The position numbers and the translations under genes were made by a program. A DNA stretch of 7,737 bases from Acidobacteriaceae bacterium (GTDB taxonomy: Bacteria; Acidobacteriota; Terriglobia; Terriglobales; Acidobacteriaceae), in the NCBI GenBank assembly GCA_003167305.1, contig PMTP01000047.1, positions 26,772 through 34,508 of the forward strand. Direction: 5' to 3'. The notes under the pieces are model-generated. The model saw only the letters and a list, made by a program, of their open reading frames with translations. It did no database searches and had not been told where the DNA came from. Positions 1 through 6,009 of this stretch are shown here, in pieces (position 1 is the stretch's first letter; each line of letters opens with the position of its first letter).

Positions 1-1386
1 TCGACCTCGGCGCCCATCGGCCCGGCCGACGCCGACATCCAGGTGCAGTTGACCAAGGAGCACCATCCCACGGCGGCGTACGTCGAGCATTTGCGCGGCG
101 TACTGGCCCGCCAGTATCCCGGCGTCACCTTTTACGTGCTGCCGGTGGACATCGTGACCCAGATTCTCAACTTTGGCCTCTCCGCGCCCATCGACATCCA
201 GGTTGTCGGGCCGGACCTTTATGGCAATCGCGCCCTCGCCGAGCGCATGGCCAGCGAAGTTCGCTACATTCCCGGAGTGGCAGACGTGCGCATCCAGCAG
301 CCCTTCGACTACCCCAATCTGAAGGTGAATGTGGACCGCACTCGCGCCCAGTCCATCGGCCTGACGCAGAAGGATGTGGCGACCAGCCTGCTGCTGGCCC
401 TGAGCGGCAGCTTCCAGACCAGTCCCAGCTTCTTCCTCGATCCCAAGAACGGCGTCACCTATAACGTCGCCATCCAAACCCCGCAGTATGGACTCGACTC
501 GCTGGCCGCGCTTCAGAGCCTGCCCGTTCCCGGCAACTCCGCCGCCCGGCCGGTGAGCGGCTCGGCGACTGCCGGCGTGCAGCCCCCGGTTCAAGTGCTG
601 GGCAGTCTGGCCTCCATCACGCCCGGCTCCGAGATGGGCACGGTGAGCCACTATGACGTTCAGCCGGTCCTCGACATTTTCGCCAACGTCGATGGAACCG
701 ACCTGGGAACCGTCACCCGCGCCGTCGAGGCGAAGATCGCCCTTCACGAGAAGAATGGCGAGCTGCCCCGTGGCTCGCACTTTGACCTGCGCGGCCAGAG
801 CGAGACGATGAAGAAGTCTTACATCGGCCTGCTCGGCGGCCTCGCGTTTTCCATCCTGCTGGTTTATTTGCTCATCGTCGTCAACTTCCAGTCCTGGCTT
901 GATCCCTTCATCATCATCGCGGCGCTGCCGGCGGCTTTGGCCGGCATTGTCTGGTTCCTCTTCCTTACCAACACCCGCCTCAGCGTGCCGGCGCTCACCG
1001 GGGCCATCATGTGCATGGGCGTGGCCACGGCCAACTCGATTCTTGTCGTGAGCTTTGCCCGCGAGCAACTCGAAGTTCTGGTGGGCGACGCGCGCCATGC
1101 CGCGCTCAATGCCGGCTTTGTCCGCCTGCGCCCGGTGCTGATGACCGCGCTGGCCATGATCCTCGGCATGGCGCCGATGGCTCTGGGCCTGGGCGACGGC
1201 GGCGAGCAGAACGCCCCGCTGGGCCGCGCCGTGATCGGCGGGCTGCTGGTGGCCACCGTGGCTACGCTCTTCTTTGTGCCCGCATTTTTCTCATTGGTTC
1301 ACGGCTGGCTGGAAGGCCGCCGCCAAACGGCCCCCAGCATTCAGACGGCCGGAGTACCGGACGAATTTGACGAAGTATCGGAGTAG
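1..1386 (+). CDS. RND efflux permease, C-terminal part (5' truncated by window edge)
   Basis: This is the inner-membrane, proton-driven pump subunit of a tripartite RND efflux system (AcrB/HAE-like). The frame is open from base 1, so the gene starts outside the window; about 461 residues are visible, a little under half of a typical 1,040-residue RND protein. The first part (to about base 810) is the second periplasmic porter and docking region. It is followed by five hydrophobic segments corresponding to TM8-TM12, near bases 820-880, 900-970, 985-1060, 1130-1190 and 1225-1300. Family signatures include RLRPVLMTALAMILG (TM11 region) and a TM12 containing ATLFFVPAFFSLV. The TM10 segment reads GVATANSILVVSFA; the lysine of the AcrB proton relay is replaced by alanine here, while the TM11 threonine is kept (1144-1146). 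The adaptor gene follows after 6 bp. The exported substrate cannot be read from the sequence. Confidence 0.95.
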   Translation, partial: STSAPIGPADADIQVQLTKEHHPTAAYVEHLRGVLARQYPGVTFYVLPVDIVTQILNFGLSAPIDIQVVGPDLYGNRALAERMASEVRYIPGVADVRIQQPFDYPNLKVNVDRTRAQSIGLTQKDVATSLLLALSGSFQTSPSFFLDPKNGVTYNVAIQTPQYGLDSLAALQSLPVPGNSAARPVSGSATAGVQPPVQVLGSLASITPGSEMGTVSHYDVQPVLDIFANVDGTDLGTVTRAVEAKIALHEKNGELPRGSHFDLRGQSETMKKSYIGLLGGLAFSILLVYLLIVVNFQSWLDPFIIIAALPAALAGIVWFLFLTNTRLSVPALTGAIMCMGVATANSILVVSFAREQLEVLVGDARHAALNAGFVRLRPVLMTALAMILGMAPMALGLGDGGEQNAPLGRAVIGGLLVATVATLFFVPAFFSLVHGWLEGRRQTAPSIQTAGVPDEFDEVSE

Positions 1387-1392
1387 TTTTTC

Positions 1393-2604
1393 ATGAGCAA
1401 CGAACACAATCCGAAGCAGCAACCGAATTACGACCATGAATCCGCGCCCGAGCAAGCTGCCATCTCGCCGCAAAAGGCTCTTGTCACCGTGGCCATCGTC
1501 GTCCTTATTGCGGGTGCTCTGGCCGGTTACGGCATTCTGCGCCGCCATCAGGCCGGCAAAGTGCTGGCCCAAACCACCAGTGAGCTGGCTGCTCCCACGG
1601 TCATCGTCGCCACCCCCAAAGCCGGCGCACCCTTGTCGAGCTTTGTGCTGCCCGGCAACGTGACCGCCTATACCGATTCGCCCATCTACGCCCGGACTTC
1701 CGGCTACCTCACCCGCTGGTATTACGACATCGGCGCCAAAGTCAGGAAGGGCGATCTGCTGGCCGAGATCGCCACCCCCGAAGTGGACCAGCAACTGGCC
1801 CAGGCCCAGGCCGACCTGAATACCGCTCAGGCCAACGCCAACAACGCCCGCATCCAGGCCGAGCGCTACACCGGCCTCGTCGCCTCCAACGCCGTCTCCC
1901 GCCAGGACACTGACACCTTTGTCAACCAGGCCGCGGCCATGGCGGCAGCCGTCAAATCCGCGCAGGCCAACGTCGAGCGCCTCCGCGAACTGCAATCCTT
2001 CGAGAAGGTCTACGCGCCCTTCGACGGCGTCGTAACCGCCCGCAACGTCGATACCGGCCAGCTCATCGACCCCGGCGCGGGCAAGGAACTTTTTCGCCTC
2101 CAGGCCATCCAGACCCTGCGCGTCTACGCCAACCTGCCGCAGGCCTTTTCGGCGAACGTCAAGCGCGGCTCAACCATCGACCTGACCTTCGCCGAGCACC
2201 CCGGAAAAATCTACCAGGGCACGCTGGTCCGCACCGCCGACGCCATCGACCCGGCCAGCCGCACCCTCCTTGTGGAGATCGACGTCAACAACAGCGCCGG
2301 TGAACTGCTGCCCGGCTCGCTGGCCCAGGTCCACTTCAAAACGCCGCCCGCCGGCCCCACCTACATCGTGCCCGCCGCCGCGCTCATCTTCCGTAAGGAG
2401 GGACTGCGCGTGGGCGTCGTCAACGGCAGCGTCGCCCACCTGATTACGGTGGTCATCGGCGAGGACGATGGCGCCAATGTGCAGATCGTCACTGGCCTCG
2501 GCCCCGCCGAACAGGTGATCCAGGACCCGCCCGACTCCCTCATCGAAGGCGAAACGGTTAGGGTCGTAAGCCCCTCCAGCCAAACCAACACGGGAGGCAA
2601 ATGA
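1393..2604 (+). CDS. RND efflux periplasmic adaptor (membrane fusion protein, HlyD/AcrA family)
   Basis: This 403-residue adaptor bridges the inner-membrane RND pump and the outer-membrane channel in the periplasm. Residues 1-28 are polar and cytoplasmic-like. A single hydrophobic anchor spans about 29-49, and there is no lipobox, so it is probably held by a transmembrane helix rather than a lipid. After it come the first half of the lipoyl domain (about 98-128, with SGYLTRWYYDIGAKVRKGDL), an alanine/glutamine-rich alpha-hairpin (about 131-202), the second lipoyl half (about 205-236, YAPFDGVVTARNVDTGQLI), a beta-barrel (about 240-316) and a membrane-proximal domain (about 320-393). The ATG start is supported by GGAG at 1380-1383, nine bases upstream and inside the end of the permease gene. 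The stop codon overlaps the start of the next gene (ATGA), suggesting translational coupling. Family assignment is firm; substrate is unknown. Confidence 0.95.
   Translation: MSNEHNPKQQPNYDHESAPEQAAISPQKALVTVAIVVLIAGALAGYGILRRHQAGKVLAQTTSELAAPTVIVATPKAGAPLSSFVLPGNVTAYTDSPIYARTSGYLTRWYYDIGAKVRKGDLLAEIATPEVDQQLAQAQADLNTAQANANNARIQAERYTGLVASNAVSRQDTDTFVNQAAAMAAAVKSAQANVERLRELQSFEKVYAPFDGVVTARNVDTGQLIDPGAGKELFRLQAIQTLRVYANLPQAFSANVKRGSTIDLTFAEHPGKIYQGTLVRTADAIDPASRTLLVEIDVNNSAGELLPGSLAQVHFKTPPAGPTYIVPAAALIFRKEGLRVGVVNGSVAHLITVVIGEDDGANVQIVTGLGPAEQVIQDPPDSLIEGETVRVVSPSSQTNTGGK
2592..2597 (+). promoter_or_regulatory. Ribosome binding site GGGAGG for the outer-membrane factor
   Basis: GGGAGG lies inside the last codons of the adaptor gene. 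It is only 3 bases from the ATG at 2601 but 9 bases from the in-frame ATG at 2607. The spacing favours 2607 as the real initiation codon, which would remove two residues. It also argues that translation starts upstream of the palindromic repeat and not at the later ATG at 2700, which has no comparable purine-rich site before it. Confidence 0.6.
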
Positions 2605-4145
2605 CCATGCCAGCGCCGCTTGCAGCGGAAAGACCTTTTGAATTCACCGGGTGCCCCACCCTCACCGCGTCTTTGTTTTTGCGGCTAGGGTGGGTTTTCA
2701 TGGGCGCTGCTCTGCTCACCGGCTGCAAGCCCGTAGGCCCCAACTACAACCGTCCCGCCTACGACGCCCCGCCCGCCTACAAGGAAACCGGCGCAACCGC
2801 AGTCATTCCGCCGCCCGCTCCGGCCGGAGGCGCATGGCAGCCCGCCTCACCCTCCGACGGCCTGCTCCGCGGCAAATGGTGGGAGATCTACCAGGACCCG
2901 CAGCTCAACCAGCTCGAAGAGCGCATCGAAGCCAGCAACCAGACCCTGCGCCAGGCGCTGGAAACCTACCTCGCCGCCCGCGACCAGATCACCGTAGCCC
3001 GCGCCGCGCTCTATCCCACGCTTTCGGCGGGACCTTCTATCTCGCGTAACAACATTTCCGCGAACGGTCCCTCCGCCTCGCCCGGCAAGCCTACGACTTA
3101 TAACGACTTTGTGATTGGCGGTCAGGCCAGTTGGGAGCCGGACTTCTGGGGTCGCATCCGCCGCACCGTCGAAGCCGCCCGCGCAGGCGCCCAGGCCAGC
3201 GCCGCTGATCAGGCCAACATCGACCTAAGCCTTCATGCCGAGATGGCCGCCGACTACCTGCAACTGCGCGGCCTCGACGCCCAGACCCGGCTGCTCGCCG
3301 CCACCATAGCCGACCTTCAGGATCAGCTCGACCTCACCCAGCGCCGCCTTGCCGGCGGAATCGGCACCGAGGTGGACGTTGCCCAGGCCCGCACGCAACT
3401 GGAAACCGTGCGCGCGCAACTGGTCGATCTTGGCGTGGCCCGCGCCCAGTACGAGCACGCCATCGGAACCATCGCCAACCTCAATCTCTCCGCCTTCAGC
3501 ATTCCGTTTTCGCCGCTTGTTCAGTCTCAGGATCTGGCGCTGCCCAAGCTTCCCATCGGCGTGCCTTCGCAACTGCTCGAGCGCCGTCCCGACATCGCCG
3601 CCGCCGAACGCCGCGCCGCCGCCGCCAACGCCCAGATTGGTATTGCGGTCAGCGCCTTCTATCCCACCATCACCCTGAATGGTGGCGGCGGCTTTGAAAG
3701 CATGAACGCCGGAACCTGGATTCAAGGCCCCAGCGCGCTATGGAGCCTGGGAGCGCAAGCAACGGAACTGCTCTTCGACGCTGGCCGCCGCCACGCCCTC
3801 ACCGATCAGGCCCGCCACGCATACGAAGCCCAGGCTGCGGGCTACCGCAGCGTTGTTATTGCCGCCTTCAATGATGTGGAAGACCAGCTCTCAGGCCTGA
3901 TGATTCTGGAGGCGGAGTCAGCCGTCGAGCAGAAGGCCGTCGCCTCAGCCCAGCACTCCCGCGATCTCTCCAGCCAGCGCTACCAGGGCGGCGTCACGAG
4001 TTACCTTGAAGTTCTCACCGCCGAGGCCACGCTGCTCCAGAACCAGCGCGCCGCCGTCGATCTCCAAACCCGCCAGTTCGTCTCCAGCGTAGGATTAGTC
4101 CGCGCCCTCGGCGGCGGATGGGATGCGAGCCAGTTGCCGAAATAG
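2601..4145 (+). CDS. NodT-family outer-membrane efflux factor (TolC/OprM-like lipoprotein)
   Basis: This 514-residue protein is the outer-membrane exit channel of the pump. A lipobox LTGC puts the lipidated cysteine at residue 42, giving a lipid-anchored OprM-type protein. The mature part has the two repeated outer-membrane-efflux domains. Visible NodT motifs are VGPNYNRP just after the cysteine, WWEIYQDPQLNQL (about 93-105), WEPDFWGRIRR (about 178-188), LERRPDIAAAERR (about 326-338), LLFDAGRR (about 390-397) and YQGGVTSYLEVLTAE (about 461-475). The start overlaps the adaptor stop by four bases. The leader is odd: about 41 residues precede the cysteine, with an acidic N-terminal stretch and an arginine at 28 before the hydrophobic core, and residues 19-32 are encoded by an imperfect palindromic repeat. 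An ATG at 2700 would leave only eight residues before the cysteine, too short for a normal signal peptide, so an upstream start (2601 or 2607) is preferred. Confidence 0.93.
   Translation: MTMPAPLAAERPFEFTGCPTLTASLFLRLGWVFMGAALLTGCKPVGPNYNRPAYDAPPAYKETGATAVIPPPAPAGGAWQPASPSDGLLRGKWWEIYQDPQLNQLEERIEASNQTLRQALETYLAARDQITVARAALYPTLSAGPSISRNNISANGPSASPGKPTTYNDFVIGGQASWEPDFWGRIRRTVEAARAGAQASAADQANIDLSLHAEMAADYLQLRGLDAQTRLLAATIADLQDQLDLTQRRLAGGIGTEVDVAQARTQLETVRAQLVDLGVARAQYEHAIGTIANLNLSAFSIPFSPLVQSQDLALPKLPIGVPSQLLERRPDIAAAERRAAAANAQIGIAVSAFYPTITLNGGGGFESMNAGTWIQGPSALWSLGAQATELLFDAGRRHALTDQARHAYEAQAAGYRSVVIAAFNDVEDQLSGLMILEAESAVEQKAVASAQHSRDLSSQRYQGGVTSYLEVLTAEATLLQNQRAAVDLQTRQFVSSVGLVRALGGGWDASQLPK
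2616..2628. repeat. Small perfect hairpin just inside the outer-membrane factor gene
   Basis: CCGCT-TGC-AGCGG is a perfect 5-bp stem with a 3-base loop, about 27 bases before the larger palindrome. It would form in the mRNA shortly after the start codon. It could be part of the same inserted repeat unit or be chance in GC-rich coding DNA. Confidence 0.35.
2654..2694. repeat. REP-like imperfect palindrome within the signal-peptide coding region
   Basis: The left arm CCCACCCT (2655-2662) pairs perfectly with AGGGTGGG (2687-2694). After a 2x2 internal mismatch, CCGC (2665-2668) pairs with GCGG (2681-2684), leaving a 12-base T-rich loop (2669-2680). It is preceded by GGGTGCC. The overall shape, a C-rich arm, T-rich loop and G-rich arm next to GGTGCCCC, resembles short dispersed palindromes that I recall from Acidobacteriaceae genomes; this resemblance is from memory and not checked. 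Here it sits in frame in the leader of the outer-membrane factor. No second copy is visible in the window. Confidence 0.6.
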
Positions 4146-4179
4146 AAAGGTAGCTAAAGCACCCAGCCTTCATGGCCTC

Positions 4180-4209
4180 TCCGGCCAATCCTCATCAGGC
4201 AGGGCCGGA
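4180..4209. terminator. Hairpin downstream of the efflux operon, possible terminator
   Basis: TCCGGCC (4180-4186) pairs perfectly with GGCCGGA (4203-4209) across a 16-base loop, 35 bases after the outer-membrane factor's stop. There is no T-run after it, so it is at best a weak or Rho-assisted terminator for the efflux operon. A competing shorter GGCC-TCTCC-GGCC fold overlaps it. Confidence 0.3.
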
Positions 4210-4257
4210 AGCGGCTGATCCGGGCCAAGGTTGTCCGCACTCACATCATCGATAAAT

Positions 4258-4275
4258 TCTCCAGCGGACCGGAGA
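4258..4275 (-). terminator. Weak intrinsic terminator candidate for the GntP-family gene
   Basis: Read on the minus strand, TCTCCGGTCCGCTGGAGA forms a 5-bp stem plus one G-T pair around a 6-base loop. It begins 14 bases after the permease stop and is followed by ATTTATC, a poor T-rich tail. Position fits a terminator; the strength is doubtful. Confidence 0.3.
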
Positions 4276-4289
4276 GCCCATAAGACAAT

Positions 4290-5762
4290 TTACCGCAGCG
4301 CCATTGCCAGCAGCAGCGTCATGCCCAGCCCGGCTACCGAGAGCACTGTCTCCAGCACCGTCCAGGTGGAGAGCGTCTCCTTCAGCTCCAGCTTGAAAAA
4401 GGACTGGATCAGCCAGAAGCCGGGGTCATTCACGTGAGAGAGAATCAGCGAACCGGTGCCGGTGGCCAGCACCAGCAGCTCGGGGCGTACGCCGAAGTGG
4501 AGGGCGACAGGGGCCAGAATTCCCGAGGCAACGGCCGTGGCCACCGTCGCCGAGCCAACCGAGACGCGGACCACCGCGGCCAGCAGCCAGGCCAGCACCA
4601 GCGGCGGCATGTGCGCGCCCAGAGCCAAACCTACCGTAGCTTGCGCTGCGCCGGAGTCGCGCAGAATGCCGCTCAGGCCTCCGGCGGCGGCCAGAATCAC
4701 CAGCACGCCAGCGATGGGTTCAAAGGCTTCGCCGGTTAATTTACGCAGCAGCTCGCGGCCATGATGCTGGCCGGTCTGAACGTGTCTCCCGAGCGTGATC
4801 AGAGCCACTAGAACTGCGATCAGCAGGGCCACATCCGCGCTGCCGACAAAATGCAGAATCTGATTTACAAGGTGCCCCGGAGTGGCCAGCGCGTCTGCCC
4901 AACTGCCCAGGAAGATCAGCGCTACCGGCAGTAGGATGGCAGAGGCGGCGCGGATGGGGCCGGCCGGCGCGCGAAGGTCCGCGGCTTTCGGGAAGAGGTC
5001 GGCCTCTTTCGCCTGCTCGTCCATCTGCCGATCCTCGGCCAGCGTCGGGGCAAAGAGCGGCGTCTCCTCTTCGCCGGAGGCGAGCGCACCTTTGGCCTTC
5101 CGTCTGTCCCAGCGGCGCATCATAACCCAACCCAGCCCCGGCCCGGCCAGCGCGGCGGCGGGCAGGCCGGCGGCCAGCCCCCACAGCATGGTGCGCCCCA
5201 GGTCGGCGTGGTACTGCGTAACCGCCAGCATCGCCGCCGGATGCGGCGGCAACACGCCATGCACGATGGAAAGCCCTGCCAGCAGCGGCATTCCCACCAG
5301 AATCGGCGGGCGGCCGCTGCGCTGGGCGGCGGCGGCCACGATGGGCAGCATCAGCACCAGACCGACCTCGAAGAAGACCGGCATCCCCACCAGAATTCCC
5401 AGCACGAGCAGCGCCCAGGGCAGGCCCCTGGTTCCACAACTGTCGACCAAAGCCCGGCCCAGCGCAGTTGCGCCGCCGCTGGAGGCGAGCAGGCGGCCCA
5501 GCACCGCGCCCAGGCCCAGAACAATGGCGATGTGCCCCATCAGATTGCCCACGCCGGCGGTGAAGGAGAGCGGAACCTGGACCAGTGGCATTCCCGAAGC
5601 CACGCCGAGGCCGAGTGCGGCCACGGTCAGAGCCAGCGCCGGATGCAGCCGCACCTTGGCGATCAGGATCAGCAGCAGCAGCACCGTCCCGGCGGCGCAG
5701 GCGACAAGAAAGAGATCGTGGCTGGAAGCAGCGTGAAGGTCCACCGGCAGATTATTCCACAT
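4290..5762 (-). CDS. GntP-family gluconate/organic-acid permease
   Basis: This is a polytopic inner-membrane symporter of the GntP family, whose known members import gluconate and related sugar acids or hydroxy acids with protons. Starting at the ATG at 5762 gives 490 residues. Family signatures, in that numbering, are VGMPVFFEVGLVLMLPI (125-141), HGVLPPHP (168-175), RVSVGSATVATA (399-410) and SHVNDPGFW (442-450). Hydrophobic segments fill the rest except for a charged central loop of about 50 residues (about 216-267), which makes it longer than the roughly 440-residue E. coli members. The frame stays open to an ATG at 5891, but those 43 extra residues are low in hydrophobicity, unlike family N-termini, and would run over a 16-bp palindrome; MWNNLP at 5762 leads directly into the first membrane segment. 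No good ribosome binding site is seen before either start. It is divergent from the aldolase gene. Substrate is inferred only at family level. Confidence 0.92.
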   Translation of the reverse strand: MWNNLPVDLHAASSHDLFLVACAAGTVLLLLILIAKVRLHPALALTVAALGLGVASGMPLVQVPLSFTAGVGNLMGHIAIVLGLGAVLGRLLASSGGATALGRALVDSCGTRGLPWALLVLGILVGMPVFFEVGLVLMLPIVAAAAQRSGRPPILVGMPLLAGLSIVHGVLPPHPAAMLAVTQYHADLGRTMLWGLAAGLPAAALAGPGLGWVMMRRWDRRKAKGALASGEEETPLFAPTLAEDRQMDEQAKEADLFPKAADLRAPAGPIRAASAILLPVALIFLGSWADALATPGHLVNQILHFVGSADVALLIAVLVALITLGRHVQTGQHHGRELLRKLTGEAFEPIAGVLVILAAAGGLSGILRDSGAAQATVGLALGAHMPPLVLAWLLAAVVRVSVGSATVATAVASGILAPVALHFGVRPELLVLATGTGSLILSHVNDPGFWLIQSFFKLELKETLSTWTVLETVLSVAGLGMTLLLAMALR

Positions 5763-5791
5763 CGGGCTACGCAACGCAGAGAAACCGCTTG

Positions 5792-5803
5792 TCCCACATG
5801 GGA
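5792..5803. promoter_or_regulatory. Short inverted repeat TCCCA-CA-TGGGA upstream of the permease start
   Basis: A perfect 5-bp inverted repeat with a 2-base spacer lies 30 bases upstream of the proposed permease ATG. It could be an operator half-pair or a small leader hairpin. The match is short enough to be chance. Confidence 0.25.
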
Positions 5804-5847
5804 ATGCGCGCATCCTGAATCGGCCGGACGAAGCGCCGCGGGCTGAC

Positions 5848-5863
5848 TGTGCGCTCTCGCACA
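5848..5863. promoter_or_regulatory. 16-bp palindrome with CRP-site geometry (TGTGC-N6-GCACA)
   Basis: TGTGCGCTCTCGCACA is a perfect 6+4+6 inverted repeat. Its layout matches the 16-bp CRP/FNR-family consensus TGTGA-N6-TCACA with one symmetric change in each half-site. It lies 86 bp upstream of the proposed permease ATG and 146 bp upstream of the aldolase ATG, in the divergent region, so it could be an operator for one or both genes. Binding by a CRP-type regulator is an inference from shape only. I could not assign convincing -35/-10 boxes on either strand. Confidence 0.4.
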
Positions 5864-5919
5864 CATTTCCCTTGCGCGCCTCTGCTACCATGAGATTGAT
5901 CGTAGTTCCTGCCGCCCGA

Positions 5920-5934
5920 CAGGCTGATTGCCTG
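5920..5934. promoter_or_regulatory. Inverted repeat CAGGC-N5-GCCTG in the aldolase upstream region
   Basis: CAGGC (5920-5924) and GCCTG (5930-5934) form a perfect 5-bp stem or operator-like repeat with a TGATT centre, 75 bp before the aldolase start. A CCTG at 5909-5912 offers an alternative partner for CAGG. It may be an operator or leader structure. Confidence 0.25.
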
Positions 5935-5980
5935 CTCTGAAATGCCCGAACACACAGGCGGCTGGACCCAACCCAACTTC

Positions 5981-5995
5981 GCCGGAATCACCGGC
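5981..5995 (+). promoter_or_regulatory. Leader hairpin immediately before the aldolase ribosome binding site
   Basis: GCCGG-AATCA-CCGGC is a perfect 5-bp GC-only stem that ends two bases before the Shine-Dalgarno at 5998. In the mRNA it would sit against the ribosome binding site and could affect initiation. No riboswitch class is recognised. Confidence 0.3.
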
Positions 5996-5997
5996 AC

Positions 5998-6003
5998 AGG
6001 AGA
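5998..6003 (+). promoter_or_regulatory. Ribosome binding site AGGAGA for the aldolase
   Basis: AGGAGA lies six bases upstream of the ATG at 6010, a near-ideal spacing that fixes the aldolase start. Confidence 0.8.
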
Positions 6004-6009
6004 AACTCA

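Larger units (their letters stand above)
4170..4289 (-). pseudogene. Possible gene remnant: 39 open codons directly after the permease stop
   Basis: On the minus strand the permease reading frame continues past its TAA for 39 sense codons to a TGA at 4170-4172. The last part reads EFIDDVSADNLGPDQ, then a proline- and acid-rich tail ending DWPERP. The composition looks like a real protein C-terminus. There is no ATG in this frame, only a GTG that would give 24 residues, and no ribosome binding site. It may be the decayed end of a small gene, a C-terminal extension lost or reached by readthrough, or chance. I do not recognise the family. Confidence 0.2.

Noticed and set aside
1291..1995. A 234-codon minus-strand open frame spanning the permease-adaptor junction
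   Set aside because: It crosses two clearly real plus-strand genes and has a Gly/Val/Asp-rich composition typical of antisense frames.
2700..4145. ATG at 2700 as the true start of the outer-membrane factor
   Set aside because: It would leave only eight residues before the lipobox cysteine and no Shine-Dalgarno precedes it; the upstream start has GGGAGG and couples to the adaptor gene.
4172..4255. A 27-codon + strand frame (MASPANPHQ...) in the convergent gap
   Set aside because: No ribosome binding site, overlaps hairpins, and composition is not protein-like.
4882..5736. A 284-codon open frame on the + strand opposite the permease
   Set aside because: Ser/Arg/Pro/Ala-rich shadow of a membrane-protein gene; no ribosome binding site or domain.
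5763..5891. N-terminal 43-residue extension of the GntP-family permease
   Set aside because: The residues do not resemble family N-termini, no ribosome binding site has good spacing at 5891, and a perfect palindrome lies within.
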